Below are positions 47,758 to 57,678 of a stretch of 64,000 nt of DNA, in pieces. The position numbers were made by a program, and so were the translations under genes. This DNA is from Paenibacillus sp. OVF10 (GTDB lineage Bacteria; Bacillota; Bacilli; Paenibacillales; Paenibacillaceae), in NCBI GenBank assembly GCA_022836915.1, contig CP094668.1:2232001-2296000 (forward strand), in the 5' to 3' direction. Numbering within the stretch: the first letter of the stretch is position 1; each line of letters begins with the position of its first letter. The notes below the pieces were generated by a model. That model was not told the origin of the DNA. It worked only from the letters and a program-made list of their open reading frames with translations, and did no database searches.

Positions 47758-49113
47758 ATGGCAAAAAAAGTGACATTTGACTATAGCACGGCATTGCAAT
47801 TTGTAAATCAGCACGAAGTGGATTATTTCGCAGAACCGATTCGTCTGGCTCACGAGCAGCTTCACAACGGAACAGGAACAGGCTCCGATTATCTGGGCTG
47901 GATTGACCTGCCAACGGCTTATGACAAAGAAGAGTTCGCTCGCATTCAAAAAGCGGCTGCCAAAATCCAAAGCGACTCCGAAGTACTGATCGTTATCGGT
48001 ATCGGTGGATCATACCTGGGTGCACGTGCAGCGATTGAAATGCTGACTCACTCTTTCTATAACAATCTGCCAAAAGACAAACGCAAAACGCCTGAAATCT
48101 ATTTTGCAGGAAACAATATCAGCTCCACATATGTAACTCATTTGCTGGACCTGGTTGAAGGCAAAGATTTCTCCGTCAACGTTATCTCCAAATCCGGTAC
48201 AACAACTGAGCCGGCTATTGCATTCCGTATCTTCCGTGCAGCACTGGAAGAGAAATATGGTAAAGAAGAAGCTCGCAAACGCATCTATGCTACAACAGAC
48301 AAAGCGCGCGGTGCACTGAAAGAACTCGCAAATGCAGAAGGATACGAATCTTTCATTATCCCTGATGATGTAGGTGGACGTTACTCCGTTCTGACAGCTG
48401 TAGGTTTGCTGCCAATCGCAGCAGCTGGTATCAGCATCGAAGAAATGATGCAAGGTGCGGCTGACGCATCCAAAGAATACAGCAACCCAAACGTAGCTGA
48501 GAATGAAGCATATCAATATGCTGCAGTTCGTAACGCATTGTATCGCAAAGGCAAAGGCACTGAGATCCTTGTAAACTATGAGCCTTCACTGCACTTCGTG
48601 TCCGAGTGGTGGAAACAACTGTTTGGAGAGAGTGAAGGTAAAGACTACAAAGGGATCTATCCTGCATCTGTTGATTTCTCTACAGACTTGCACTCCATGG
48701 GTCAATTCATCCAGGAAGGTAGCCGGAACATCTTCGAAACTGTTATCCAGGTTACTGAAGTTGCTGAGCATATCTCAATCAAATCCGATCCGGACGATCT
48801 GGATGGTTTGAACTTCCTTGAAGGAAAAACCATGGACTTTGTTAACAAAAAAGCGTTCCAAGGAACACTGCTTGCACATACAGATGGTCAAGTACCAAAC
48901 CTGATTGTGAACATTCCAGATATGACTCCATATTCTTTCGGATATCTGGTATACTTCTTTGAAAAAGCATGCGGTATCAGTGGCTACCTGCTGGGTGTCA
49001 ATCCATTTGACCAACCAGGCGTGGAAGCTTACAAGAAAAATATGTTCGCATTGCTGGGCAAACCAGGCTTTGAAGAAGAGAAAGCAGCGCTCGAAGCGAG
49101 ACTTTCCGAATAA
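47758..49113 (+). CDS. pgi: glucose-6-phosphate isomerase
   Basis: 451 residues, the Firmicute-length enzyme interconverting glucose-6-P and fructose-6-P. Motifs: [53 protein letters not shown] and the catalytic region [20 protein letters not shown] 47758 behind CAGGAGG. Near tkt and ppnP in a sugar-phosphate neighbourhood but separately transcribed. Intact. Confidence 0.98.
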   Translation: MAKKVTFDYSTALQFVNQHEVDYFAEPIRLAHEQLHNGTGTGSDYLGWIDLPTAYDKEEFARIQKAAAKIQSDSEVLIVIGIGGSYLGARAAIEMLTHSFYNNLPKDKRKTPEIYFAGNNISSTYVTHLLDLVEGKDFSVNVISKSGTTTEPAIAFRIFRAALEEKYGKEEARKRIYATTDKARGALKELANAEGYESFIIPDDVGGRYSVLTAVGLLPIAAAGISIEEMMQGAADASKEYSNPNVAENEAYQYAAVRNALYRKGKGTEILVNYEPSLHFVSEWWKQLFGESEGKDYKGIYPASVDFSTDLHSMGQFIQEGSRNIFETVIQVTEVAEHISIKSDPDDLDGLNFLEGKTMDFVNKKAFQGTLLAHTDGQVPNLIVNIPDMTPYSFGYLVYFFEKACGISGYLLGVNPFDQPGVEAYKKNMFALLGKPGFEEEKAALEARLSE

Positions 49114-49210
49114 TTCATCGGTCTGCTCATATAGTTGAATAAGGTAATGTAAATCTAACCGGGAATCACTGTTCGTTTAAGATGCAGGGTTCCCGGATAT
49201 AGATAACCAG

Positions 49211-49248
49211 GGCAGTTCGTCCGCGTTCGCGCGGTGAACTGCTTTCTT
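49211..49248 (+). terminator. terminator of pgi
   Basis: GCAGTTC-CCGCG / CGCGG-GAACTGC arms with TTTCTT tail; a second hairpin CCGGGAA/TTCCCGG lies just before it. Confidence 0.75.
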
Positions 49249-49289
49249 GTAAAATGGACTCAGGAAAAGATCAGAAAGTTGGATTTAGG

Positions 49290-49922
49290 ATGATTGAACG
49301 TTATCGCACGGTTCGAGGACCGGGCAATCTGGAAATTGTAATCAAGAAGTCGCGATTTATCGGTCATATTATGCCGGTCACGACAGAGGAAGAGGCTGTT
49401 GCCTTCATCGATGAGATCAAGAAAAAACATTGGAATGCGACTCACAACTGCTCTGCATACATGATTGGGGAGCGAGACGAGATCCAGAAGCAATCCGATG
49501 ACGGTGAACCCAGCGGAACAGCAGGGAAACCCATTCTTGAAGTGATCAAAAATCAGAAATTAAAAAATGTGGCAATTGTGGTTACGCGATACTTCGGGGG
49601 AATTATGCTTGGAGCCGGTGGGTTAATTCGTGCTTATACGGATGGAGCTGTAGCAGCCATCGAAGCCGGAGAAGCCATTACCAACGTGCTGCATCGTGAA
49701 GTGTTTGTTGAACTGGATTATACGTGGCTGGGAAAAGTGGAAAATGAGTTAAGAAGCCGGGAAGTCCGTACAGGTGAAACTGGATTCACCGATAAGGTTA
49801 CGTTGACTTGTCTTCCGCCGGATAGTGAAACCGAGGCATTTATAGCCTGGATCACGGATTTGACGCAAGGGCAATCCCGGATCACGGAGGGACAGCGGCT
49901 TTATTTTATTGAAGGGGAATAA
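49290..49922 (+). CDS. YigZ/YvyE (IMPACT) family protein
   Basis: 210 residues. UPF0029/IMPACT N-terminal domain (IVIKKSRFIGHIMPVTTEEE, HWNATHNCSAYMIG, QSDDGEPSGTAGKPIL, IVVTRYFGGIMLGAGGLIRA) and a C-terminal ferredoxin-like DUF1949 domain. Bacterial members are suspected to act in translation stress or peptide handling; unproven. ATG 49290 is chosen from homologue length; the frame opens at 49254. The tetR gene follows after 5 nt. Confidence 0.92.
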   Translation: MIERYRTVRGPGNLEIVIKKSRFIGHIMPVTTEEEAVAFIDEIKKKHWNATHNCSAYMIGERDEIQKQSDDGEPSGTAGKPILEVIKNQKLKNVAIVVTRYFGGIMLGAGGLIRAYTDGAVAAIEAGEAITNVLHREVFVELDYTWLGKVENELRSREVRTGETGFTDKVTLTCLPPDSETEAFIAWITDLTQGQSRITEGQRLYFIEGE

Positions 49923-49927
49923 AATAT

Positions 49928-50530
49928 ATGGCTAGAAGAGCAGTCGAACAGGAGTTGTCGAGGGAGCGGATACTGGAGGCGGCGAGGCACCTTTTTATTA
50001 CCAAAGGATACCGCGCCATTTCGATGCGAAGCATCGGCCAGCATCTGGGCTATAGTCATGGGTCGCTGTATTATCACTTTAAGGAAAAGGCAGAGCTGTT
50101 CTATGCCATCGTGGTTGAAGATTTTAATCATCTGGGGCATTTGCTGCTGCAAGCTATGGTCAGGCCGGTTCGTGATGATGTGAGCAAGGTAGAGCACATT
50201 ATGATGGAGTTTATTCGCTTTGGTCTGGAGAACCCATATCAATACGAAATCATGTTTATGATCAGGGACGAAGAACTGTTGTCTTATTGTCGTACCGAAC
50301 AGGGACGTTGCTTCGAATTGTTTGCATCGATTATAAGGCAGTATATGAATGAAGAGAACTGTACGGAAGAGGATATTCAAAGGGTACCGCGTACGCTATT
50401 TTTGGCTATGCACGGATTCATTTCTTATTACATTCAGGACCGTTTAACGTTTGTGGAGATTGAATCGTCTGCGCTGTCTCATGTCAAAGTGCTGTGCCGC
50501 AATCTGGGTCAGCAGCCTGGCGTCCAATAA
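49928..50530 (+). CDS. TetR/AcrR-family regulator
   Basis: 200 residues. N-terminal TetR HTH: ERILEAARHLFITKGYRAIS, IGQHLGYSHGSLYYHFKEKAELF. The C-terminal ligand domain has no recognisable specificity. ATG 49928 lies 5 nt after the yigZ stop, with GAAGGGG inside the yigZ end, so the two are co-transcribed. Target unknown. Confidence 0.9.
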   Translation: MARRAVEQELSRERILEAARHLFITKGYRAISMRSIGQHLGYSHGSLYYHFKEKAELFYAIVVEDFNHLGHLLLQAMVRPVRDDVSKVEHIMMEFIRFGLENPYQYEIMFMIRDEELLSYCRTEQGRCFELFASIIRQYMNEENCTEEDIQRVPRTLFLAMHGFISYYIQDRLTFVEIESSALSHVKVLCRNLGQQPGVQ

Positions 50531-50633
50531 TGGCGCTATTGTTGCACCCCTACACTTCAGGGCGGTGATTTGTCATAACTTTAATTCTTTATAACGTTAT
50601 CTCGCGAAAGTTAATATGCGCAGCAGACCAAGT

Positions 50634-50682
50634 CAGGCGGCTCCGACCCGGAATGAGGGTGGACCGCCTGTTTGTGTTTGCA
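50634..50682 (+). terminator. terminator of the yigZ-tetR unit
   Basis: CAGGCGG ... CCGCCTG with inner CGACCC/GGGTGG, then TTTGTGTTTG. Confidence 0.65.
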
Positions 50683-50719
50683 AAAATGAATGAGTAGGTG
50701 GCAGGTCTATTGGACCCAA

Positions 50720-51121
50720 CTAACCTTCCATGATTTTGAGAAAATATTCCCGCTCACGTGGTCCATCGAATTCGCAAAAGTAAATGCCTTGCCAGCGGCC
50801 AATCAGCAGTCTGCCTTCGTGAATAATAACTGTCTGTGATGGCCCTGTTGTAATGGATTTGAGGTGAGAGGCTGTATTGCCTTCGGCATGTCGATACTCG
50901 GGATGCTCCCAAGGGTACACTTCGTCAAAGCGTAACAAGACATCATGTTTTACATCCGGGTCTGCATTTTCGTTGATGGCAATACCTGCCGTTGTATGTG
51001 GACAGTAGATGAGCACCGTCCCATTCTGCACCCCGCTACTCTGGACAACCTGCTTTACGTCCCATGTGATATCCTTCATTTCATCTCGTGTGGAAGTGGA
51101 TATATTCTTCGTATATAACAT
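50720..51121 (-). CDS. YjbQ/UPF0047 family protein
   Basis: 133 residues, single domain. Family motifs VLIYCPHTTAGIAINENADPDV (as two parts: CPHTTAGIAINE and NADPDV), HAEGNTASHLKSITTG, LLIGRWQGIYFCEFDGPRER. The conserved His residues could hold a metal or phosphate. YjbQ proteins have weak thiamine-phosphate synthase activity in E. coli, but the natural role is unclear. ATG 51121 with AGGAGCGATCTAAC upstream. Confidence 0.92.
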   Translation of the reverse strand: MLYTKNISTSTRDEMKDITWDVKQVVQSSGVQNGTVLIYCPHTTAGIAINENADPDVKHDVLLRFDEVYPWEHPEYRHAEGNTASHLKSITTGPSQTVIIHEGRLLIGRWQGIYFCEFDGPREREYFLKIMEG

Positions 51122-51469
51122 GTTAGATCGCTCCTTATCATCTCTGTTCTTACCCTCGATTGTACCTTAACCACTACATACCAAACAAACCACATATGCA
51201 AGGTGAAAATAGCAATTCGTATGATAACGGAGAGGACAGAAATAACCTGAAGTGATATTTAGTAATCGATCTCATATGTGCCCCAATTTTATTCAATAAA
51301 AGCATTGACGATTAGCACTGCAAACTGGTAAAGTATCAGAAAAGCAAAACCAAGTAGACTAATGGGAATAATATTAAAGCAATATCATCCAACTTAGGAA
51401 AAATGTTGTATTGAAGCCAGGAAGACTGCCGACCGGAGCTAAAGCCGGAGGCTGGGAGGGAACGCAGCA
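51122..51469. other. intergenic region upstream of cysT with repeat family B copy
   Basis: 348 bp. It carries the 26-bp block at 51227-51252 shared (24 of 26 bases) with 38057-38082, and near 51432-51458 a CCGGAGCTAAAGCCGG hairpin right before the cysT ribosome site. I see no riboswitch or CymR site I can defend. Confidence 0.55.
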
Positions 51470-52285
51470 ATGAATACCGTTCTTCGTCATAAGGGATGGA
51501 CTTGGGGATTTCGCAGTACCGTATTGTTATATTTTATCGTACTTATTGTACTTCCAATCATCGGTGTGTACGTCAATTCCTTCTCCGAAGGATGGAGCAA
51601 CTTTGTTCAGAGCATTATGGACCCCATCGCGTGGAAAGCCGTACTGCTGACCATTCGACTGGCTGTGATTGCCACGCTGATTAATGTAGTTCTGGGCACG
51701 ATGATTGCCTGGGTGTTGACAAGGTATCGCTTTGTGGGCCGATCGTTTCTTAACAGTCTGGTTGATCTCCCGTTTGCACTGCCAACAGCGGTGGGCGGCT
51801 TGATGATTATGCTGCTTTTGGGTCCGGTCAGTGCCATCGGGAAACTGGCTGAATCCATGGGATTTGAGATTGTGTTTCATCAGCCCGCCATTGTTATCGC
51901 GATGACCTTTGTCACGTTTCCGTTTGTTATCCGTGCAGTGCAGCCTTTGCTGGAAGAAATCGATCCTTCCGAGGAAGAGGCCTCGTACACGATGGGGGCA
52001 TCCAAGACTCGCACGTTCATGCAGGTTATTCTGCCGTCCATGGCACCTGGCATGATCAGTGGAGGGATGCTCGCTTTCTCCAGAGGACTGGCTGAATTCG
52101 GGGCTGTTGTGCTGGTGGCTGGTAACATTCCAGGAAGAACACTGACCGCTTCCGTATTTATCTACGGGGAGATTGAAAGTGATAATCCAACGGGAGCCGC
52201 TGCTGTATCCGTGTTGCTCCTGACGCTCTCCTTCCTGATCCTCTGGCTGATCAATCTGGTGCAGATGCGGGGGAGAAGACGATGA
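51470..52285 (+). CDS. cysT: sulfate/thiosulfate ABC transporter permease CysT
   Basis: 271 residues, six hydrophobic segments. LRLAVIATLINVVLGTMIAW-type core (TIRLAVIATLINVVLGTMIA), VDLPFALPTAVGGLMIMLLL and the EAA loop EEEASYTMGASKTRTFMQV; end segment GLAEFGAVVLVAGNIPGRT is typical of sulfate permeases. ATG 51470 behind GGGAGG. Overlaps cysW by 4 nt. Intact. Confidence 0.95.
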   Translation: MNTVLRHKGWTWGFRSTVLLYFIVLIVLPIIGVYVNSFSEGWSNFVQSIMDPIAWKAVLLTIRLAVIATLINVVLGTMIAWVLTRYRFVGRSFLNSLVDLPFALPTAVGGLMIMLLLGPVSAIGKLAESMGFEIVFHQPAIVIAMTFVTFPFVIRAVQPLLEEIDPSEEEASYTMGASKTRTFMQVILPSMAPGMISGGMLAFSRGLAEFGAVVLVAGNIPGRTLTASVFIYGEIESDNPTGAAAVSVLLLTLSFLILWLINLVQMRGRRR

Positions 52286-53078
52286 GACGACTCTTAATCG
52301 GACTGACGTTTGCGGTATTTATTGTACTGTTGATTATCCCGCTTGGCCGTATTTTTATTGGCGCATTTGAAGACGGGGCAGGCGGATTCCTGAAAGGGCT
52401 GATGCGCCCTGAGGCGTTACACGCTTTGATGATGACCGGACTGGTTGTCCTGGTGGTCACCCTGTTAAATACATTGTTTGGCATCATGATGGCTCTGTAT
52501 CTGGTTCGTGCCGGATGGCTGAGTGAACGGATAAAAGGGCTGCTGAACAGCATTGTAGACCTGCCTTATGCCGTATCTCCTGTCATTGGCGGCTTGATGA
52601 TTGTGTTGATGTTGGGACCTAACAGCATTATGGGCGCTTTTTTGAAGGGATTGGATTCAATGTGGTCTATGCCTTCCCAGGTATGGTGATCGCAACGTTA
52701 TTTGTTACGTTTCCACTGATGGTCAGAGAGGTTATGCCTGTCCTGCAGGAACTCGGTTCTCAGCAAGAGGAGGCCGCATCTACACTTGGCGCTTACGGCT
52801 GGAGAACGTTCTGGAGTGTGACATGGCCTTCAATCCGCTGGGCGGTAGTATATGGTCTAGTCTTGACGGTTGCACGCTCGCTTGGGGAATTCGGTGCAGT
52901 GCTGGTTGTATCCGGTAATATTATGAACAAAACGCAGACCGCAACAACCCTGGTGTATCAGGATGTTGAGAATTTTAATGTAGCTGCCGCAAATGGTGTG
53001 GCATTGGTGCTGGTCACCTTCTCCGTCGGGCTGCTGCTCATGATGGAATGGGCCAAGAAGCGAAAGGAAGTGCATTGA
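52282..53078 (+). CDS. cysW: sulfate ABC transporter permease CysW (one frame break)
   Basis: About 265 residues when repaired. Second permease: VVLVVTLLNTLFGIMMALYL, VDLPYAVSPVIGGLMIVLML, EAA loop EEAASTLGAYGWRTFWSVTW, SLGEFGAVLVVSGNIMNKTQ. The GG at 52653-52654 needs one more base to give LKGLGFNVVYAFPGMVIATL. ATG overlaps the cysT stop. It pairs with CysT to form the channel. Confidence 0.92.
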
Positions 53079-53079
53079 T

Positions 53080-54143
53080 ATGCATGTAGAAGTCCGTGAT
53101 CTGAACAAACATTTCGGTGATTTTCATGCGGTAAAAGATGTCTCATTCGATATTGCCAAAGGCCATCTGATCGGTCTGCTTGGACCCAGCGGAGGCGGAA
53201 GACGTCCATTCTGCGGATGCTCGCGGGTCTGGAGAATCCGGGTTCCGGAGAGATTCGCTTTCACGGAAAAGTCGTGAACCATCTGCCTCCACAGGAGCGG
53301 GGCATCGGATTTGTATTCCAGAACTATGCCTTGTTCAAACATATGACGGTATTTGAGAATATTGCTTTTGGACTTAAGGTCAAAAAGACACCGAAAGCCC
53401 AGATTCGTGATCGGGTTATGGAACTGGTTGAATTGACCGGGTTAAAAGGTTTCGAACAGCGCTATCCGCATCAGCTGTCTGGTGGGCAGCGTCAGCGTGT
53501 GGCTTTTGCCAGAGCGCTCGCCCCGGAGCCCCAGCTGTTATTGCTGGATGAACCGTTCGCGGCCATTGATGCCAAGATCCGTCAGGAACTGCGTTCATGG
53601 TTGCGGGAGCTAATCGAACGGGTAGGAATCACTTCGATTTTTGTAACGCATGACCAGGATGAAGCGATTGAAGTGGCGGACGAGATTATGATTATCAGTC
53701 AAGGTCGTCTGGAACAGAAGGGCACACCTTGGGATATCTACAAAAACCCGCAGACACCGTTTGTCGCTACCTTTATCGGGGAGTCTACGGTTGTGGAGGA
53801 TGCTTCCCAGCTGAAAGGATTCGAACATGCTGTCGAGGGTGAACATACCAAAGCGCTTATTCGACCGGAGTATATTGAGATCGGCTTGAAAAATGAGTTC
53901 ACCATGTTGTCTGCAACGGAAAAAGGTACAGTCAAACATCTTCATTTCCGGGGCAGTGAATGGATGGTAGAGGTGGACGTACAGGGTCATAAGTTAATCA
54001 CATATCGTTCCCTGGAAAAAACGACCTTGGAGATCGGTCAACAAATTCGAGTCCTTGTACACCGTGCATATCTGTTCAATGACTCCAACAGTTGGGTGGT
54101 TGAGAACCGACTGAAGGAAGATCCGATGCCGGTGATGATTTAG
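53080..54143 (+). CDS. cysA: sulfate ABC transporter ATP-binding protein CysA (one frame break)
   Basis: About 354 residues when repaired. N-terminal NBD: Walker A region GPSGGG is split by the break; one more A at 53199-53200 gives GPSGGGKTSILRMLAG. Signature LSGGQRQRVAFARAL, Walker B LLLLDEPFAAIDAK, switch IFVTHDQDEAIEVAD. The C-terminal TOBE-like regulatory part begins near residue 240. A literal reading would destroy the P-loop of an otherwise perfect ATPase, which argues for a base-calling error. Confidence 0.92.
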
Positions 54144-54168
54144 ATCAAGTGGAAGAAAGGGGCTGCCC

Positions 54169-55231
54169 ATGCAGACGAGGAAGAAGAAAGCCATACTCTT
54201 ATATGTTGCCCTCATGCTTCTGCTCGTCTGCATGACCGCTGGGTGCAGCAAGCAGGAGGGGGCAAGCGAACAGAACGAGCCCTCTAGTAACGATTCATCC
54301 ACTACGCTGGTGATTGGTGCTTATAGTGTAGCAAAAGACGCTGTAGGCGAATTGCTGCCCAAGTTCCAAGAGGAGTGGAAGGCAAAACCGGACAGACAAT
54401 TAACTTCCAGGAATCCTATGAAGCTTCGGGTACACAGGCAAGAGCCATCGTTGGTGGATTCGAGGCTGATGTGGCCTTGCTCGCGATGGAGAGTGATATC
54501 GAGAAGCTGGTCAAAGCCGATCTGGTTAGCTCCGATTGGAAACAGACCCCTAATGAGGGCATGATCACCCGTTCGATTGTTGTTCTGGGCACAAGAGCAG
54601 GCAACCCGCTCGGAATTCATGATTTTCAGGATTTGACCAAGCCGGGAGTGAAGGTACTCTACCCTAATCCAAAGACATCCGGGGCGCACAATGGGACATT
54701 AATGCCATTTACGGTGCTGGATTAAAACTGTCGGAGGAACAAGAGGGGAAGAAAGATCCTGCCGCAGCCAAGGATTTTCTCGAACAGGTACATCGCAACG
54801 TTGAATCATTGGACAAGAGTGGGCGTTCTTCGATGGCGGCATTCGAGTATGGTGTCGGTGATGTAATCGTCACGTATGAAAATGAATTGCTTGCCCGGAT
54901 CGCTAAAGGTGTAGATTATGACATCGTCATTCCGAAAAATACGATCCTGATTGAGAACCCGGCAGTTGTGGTGAATAAATATGCCGATAAACATGGGAAT
55001 CGTGAATTGGCGGAAGCTTTTGTCGCATATCTGCGTACACCAGAAGCACAGCGCATTTTTGCCAAGCATGGTTTTCGTTCAGTAGATCCGGATGTATTTG
55101 CACAGACCGAGTCCACATTCCCAACGCCTGAAGGATTATTTGATATCAACTATCTGGGTGGATGGGATGAGGTACGCAGTACGTTGTACTCCAAACGCGG
55201 CGTGTGGTATCAGGTGCTTGCGGGAATATGA
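54169..55231 (+). CDS. sbp: sulfate-binding lipoprotein (two frame breaks)
   Basis: About 354 residues when repaired. Lipobox VCMTAGC, then the sulfate-binding fold: INFQESYEASGTQARAIVGG, VALLAMESDIEKLVKADLV, NPLGIHDFQDLTKPGVKVLY, GDVIVTYENELLARIAKG, IPKNTILIENPAVVVNKYAD. Repairs: A4 at 54384-54387 (gives EEWKAKTGQTINFQ) and G4 at 54681-54684 (gives KTSGGAQWDINAIYGAG). Captures sulfate or thiosulfate for CysTWA. Encoded last, whereas sbp more often leads such operons. Confidence 0.92.
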
Positions 55232-55274
55232 GCATAGCTGATGTAATCGAACAGGTAACCGAGCATATGGATAC

Positions 55275-55315
55275 TAAACCTTCATTTCAATGGAAGTAGA
55301 GATGGAGGTTTTTTA
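55275..55315 (+). terminator. terminator of the cysTWA-sbp operon
   Basis: AAACCTTCAT with ATGGAGGTTT arms and a T6 tail. Confidence 0.7.
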
Positions 55316-55388
55316 CTGCCAAAAGGTTATAATAGAGGTATACTGAATCATGATTGTTACATAGTACTAGCAGGAAGGTGTGAGTTGG

Positions 55389-55835
55389 ATGAATGCAGAG
55401 ATCAAATTATCCCAAAGTACAGCAATTCGACTGGAGCAGGCCCGCGGTAAGGGGATGCCTGAGGAAGAAATATTAAAAGCCATTCAAGCCAAAGACGTTT
55501 CCGCTTTTGACGCCGTGTCTGAAGAGGAATACCGATATAACGAATTTTTCTCGTATGCGGACGAGCATGGTGAAAATCTGGAGGCAGCAGTGAAAGACGG
55601 CTACCGGATTACCTTTAACACGCGTGGTGGACTCGGAATCTGGTTGGAGAAGGCCTTTAAGGTGCAGCCAGAGAAAGATTTCACGGTGGGTGAAGGTATA
55701 GTAACCGGATTACAGCTGAAACCGGAGCAGGCAGAGGTGCTGGCGAAGCGGCTTGCATCGAACTGGGTCATTACAGAATCGAAGGATGTACCTGCGGGTC
55801 AGGAACTGACTTTGAAGCTGCGGGCACTGGTTTAA
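55389..55835 (+). CDS. hypothetical protein (148 aa)
   Basis: 148 residues, acidic, soluble, no cysteine. The N-terminus is helical (LSQSTAIRLEQARGKGMPEE), a central YRYNEFFSYADEHGE follows, and the C-terminal half appears beta-rich (YRITFNTRGGLGIWLEKAF; GQELTLKLRALV). ATG 55389 behind AGGAAGGTG. Its own unit between the sulfate operon terminator and the structured leader. I do not recognise the family. Confidence 0.65.
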   Translation: MNAEIKLSQSTAIRLEQARGKGMPEEEILKAIQAKDVSAFDAVSEEEYRYNEFFSYADEHGENLEAAVKDGYRITFNTRGGLGIWLEKAFKVQPEKDFTVGEGIVTGLQLKPEQAEVLAKRLASNWVITESKDVPAGQELTLKLRALV

Positions 55836-55859
55836 TTCTAGCGTTGGGTTAATGTGACT

Positions 55860-56058
55860 CGATTCAGTCGGTCATGGCCTGTGAAAAAGGTAAGGCCTGC
55901 TCTTCATATTGGCGACCCAGCTATAAGAGGGCGCACCAGATGTGGATGAGCGGAAGCTCCCGAATGGAGCGTAGCATGGAATTAAAGTCTGACGGTGAAC
56001 AGTCAGACCACGGACTGTCCCGAATTGCAGTGGAGAACTGCAGCGGGATGGTCTTTTT
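55860..56058 (+). ncRNA. structured leader ending in an attenuator-like terminator
   Basis: A chain of hairpins: GGCCT/AGGCC, CTCTT-ATA/TAT-AAGAG (about 55899-55929), GAGC-GGAA-GCTC (about 55948-55959), GTCTGAC/GTCAGAC (55987-55993 with 56002-56008) and a strong terminator GGACTGTCCCG/CGGGATGGTCT with T6 (56012-56058) enclosing GCAGT/ACTGC. ACAGTC (55999-56004) can instead pair with GACTGT (56013-56018), which would break both the preceding hairpin and the terminator. It lies 60 nt before the MBL gene start. It matches no riboswitch class I can name. Confidence 0.6.
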
Positions 56059-56117
56059 TGCAAAAACAGAGGTGGACGATTACAATTTACATATCATTAA
56101 TTCAGGGGGAATGCGGA

Positions 56118-56927
56118 TTGAATCAGCTAACATTTCTGGGCACTGGCGATGCGATGGGCGTTCCACGTGTGTATTGTGATTGCGACGTATGTACAGAGGC
56201 AAGGCTTACGGGAGAAAATAAACGGAAACGCTCTTCTGTTCTGATTGACGGTGGTGTTGGGGATGGTGCGAGTGAACAGTTCATGATTGACTGCGGACCA
56301 GACTGGAGATCACAGATGGAGGATCAGGGATTGCGTATGGTGCATACGCTGCTCATCACTCATGCTCATTTTGACCATATTGGAGGATTGCCGGAATGGG
56401 CGGATGCATGCCGCTGGTTGGGTGTAAAAGGGCGTTTGTATGCACCGAGTGAAGTGATTGCCACCATTCAGGGACAGTTTCCCTGGTTGGGGCGTCATAT
56501 GGACTTTCTGGAAACGGATGATGGTATTGAACTAGGCGGCTGGAAGGTGCATTCCTGGAAAGTATGCCACGGACATAACGGGTATTCTTACGCCTATCGA
56601 CTGGATCGAGACGGGTATAGCTGGGCGTACTGTTCAGATGCTATTGACCTGAAAGACGCCGAGAAAGAGCCATTGCACGGACTGGATATGCTGGTGCTTG
56701 GAACAAGCTTTGTGCATGAGCTTGCGGAATTCTCAACACGTTCCGTGTACGATATGCGTGAGGCGCAGGAGCTGCTGTGGGAACTGAAGCCGGGTCATAC
56801 TTATTTTACACATATGTCTCATGACGTAGATGTAAGGCAGAATTATAATCTGGATCAAGGTATTACGATTGCCCTTACCGGGATGAAGGTGCCGCTTGGA
56901 ACATTAAAGCTGGAAACGAATGCGTAA
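56118..56927 (+). CDS. MBL-fold metallo-hydrolase (PhnP-like)
   Basis: 269 residues. Begins NQLTFLGTGDAMGVPRVYCD, a typical PhnP/RNase Z-like opening with a CDCDVC cysteine cluster, then the metal site THAHFDHIGG, CHGHNGYSYAY, WAYCSDAIDL and the closing THMSHDVD. PhnP relatives hydrolyse cyclic phosphodiesters; substrate here not known. Start TTG 56118 behind AGGGGGA; no ATG start fits. Downstream of the structured leader at 55860-56058, so probably attenuated. Intact. Confidence 0.9.
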   Translation: MNQLTFLGTGDAMGVPRVYCDCDVCTEARLTGENKRKRSSVLIDGGVGDGASEQFMIDCGPDWRSQMEDQGLRMVHTLLITHAHFDHIGGLPEWADACRWLGVKGRLYAPSEVIATIQGQFPWLGRHMDFLETDDGIELGGWKVHSWKVCHGHNGYSYAYRLDRDGYSWAYCSDAIDLKDAEKEPLHGLDMLVLGTSFVHELAEFSTRSVYDMREAQELLWELKPGHTYFTHMSHDVDVRQNYNLDQGITIALTGMKVPLGTLKLETNA

Positions 56928-57042
56928 CCCAACTTAACTAGCGTAATAAAATAAATTCAGAAGAGCGTATCCTTTACAAGGGGTTCTTCGTTTACATAGT
57001 GTAAGTCAAAATCAATCAGGAACCAGCAAAGGGGGCCCCAAG

Positions 57043-57669
57043 ATGGCCTTTGTGAAGTCCGTGGATTGCAGAATCAACAGACCACATGATGATGGTAAAC
57101 AAGATAAATTCGATATTGAATTCAATGGCAACGACAGAAAAAATCAATTGAACCAAAGCATTCATGCCGTATTACCCGATCTGATGGGTTCGTTGTATGC
57201 GTATTGTTTATCTCTGACGAAATCAGTTCCAGAGACGGAGGATTTGGTTCAGGAGACCTGTCTCAAAGTATTGTCGTCGAGAGTGGTTGGAACTTCCGGG
57301 ATGAATAAAGATATAAACTGGGAAGCTTATCTGATTCGTATTGCACGCAACAGCTGGATTGATATCTTACGCCAGCGGGAGAGATTAGCCTATAAACTGG
57401 ATAGCTTGAAGCCGTTCCTGCACGAGATGGAGGAGGAAAGGCGATTCGAGGAATTGGAGTCTGCCGTACAACTTCTTGTAAATGCGCTACCACCGTGGCA
57501 GCGAGTGATATATGTATTACGTGAATTAATGGGTTATAAGGCGGCAGAGACTGCGGAAATGTTGGATACAACAGAAGGGGCTGTGAAAGCAGCGTTAAGT
57601 CGTGCCCGCTCTGCCATAGCCGAGGTGAGGCACAGGTTGGAACAATCAGACGGTGAATTGCAGTATTAA
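57043..57669 (+). CDS. sigma-70 family (ECF-like) RNA polymerase sigma factor
   Basis: 208 residues. Region 2 (YAYCLSLTKSVPETEDLVQE; WEAYLIRIARNSWIDILRQR) and region 4 (LPPWQRVIYVLRELMGYKAA, EGAVKAALSRARSAI) are clear; an unusual N-terminal extension of about 40 residues is polar. No anti-sigma gene is next to it. ATG 57043 behind AAAGGGGG. Followed after 9 nt by a 78-residue gene and then a clpP, all on one strand. Confidence 0.9.
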   Translation: MAFVKSVDCRINRPHDDGKQDKFDIEFNGNDRKNQLNQSIHAVLPDLMGSLYAYCLSLTKSVPETEDLVQETCLKVLSSRVVGTSGMNKDINWEAYLIRIARNSWIDILRQRERLAYKLDSLKPFLHEMEEERRFEELESAVQLLVNALPPWQRVIYVLRELMGYKAAETAEMLDTTEGAVKAALSRARSAIAEVRHRLEQSDGELQY

Positions 57670-57678
57670 GAGGGCACA

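Noticed and set aside
55860..56058. T-box interpretation of the structured leader
   Set aside because: No T-box consensus with the ACCGCG core, no stem I features, and the downstream gene is not an aminoacyl-tRNA synthetase or amino-acid gene.
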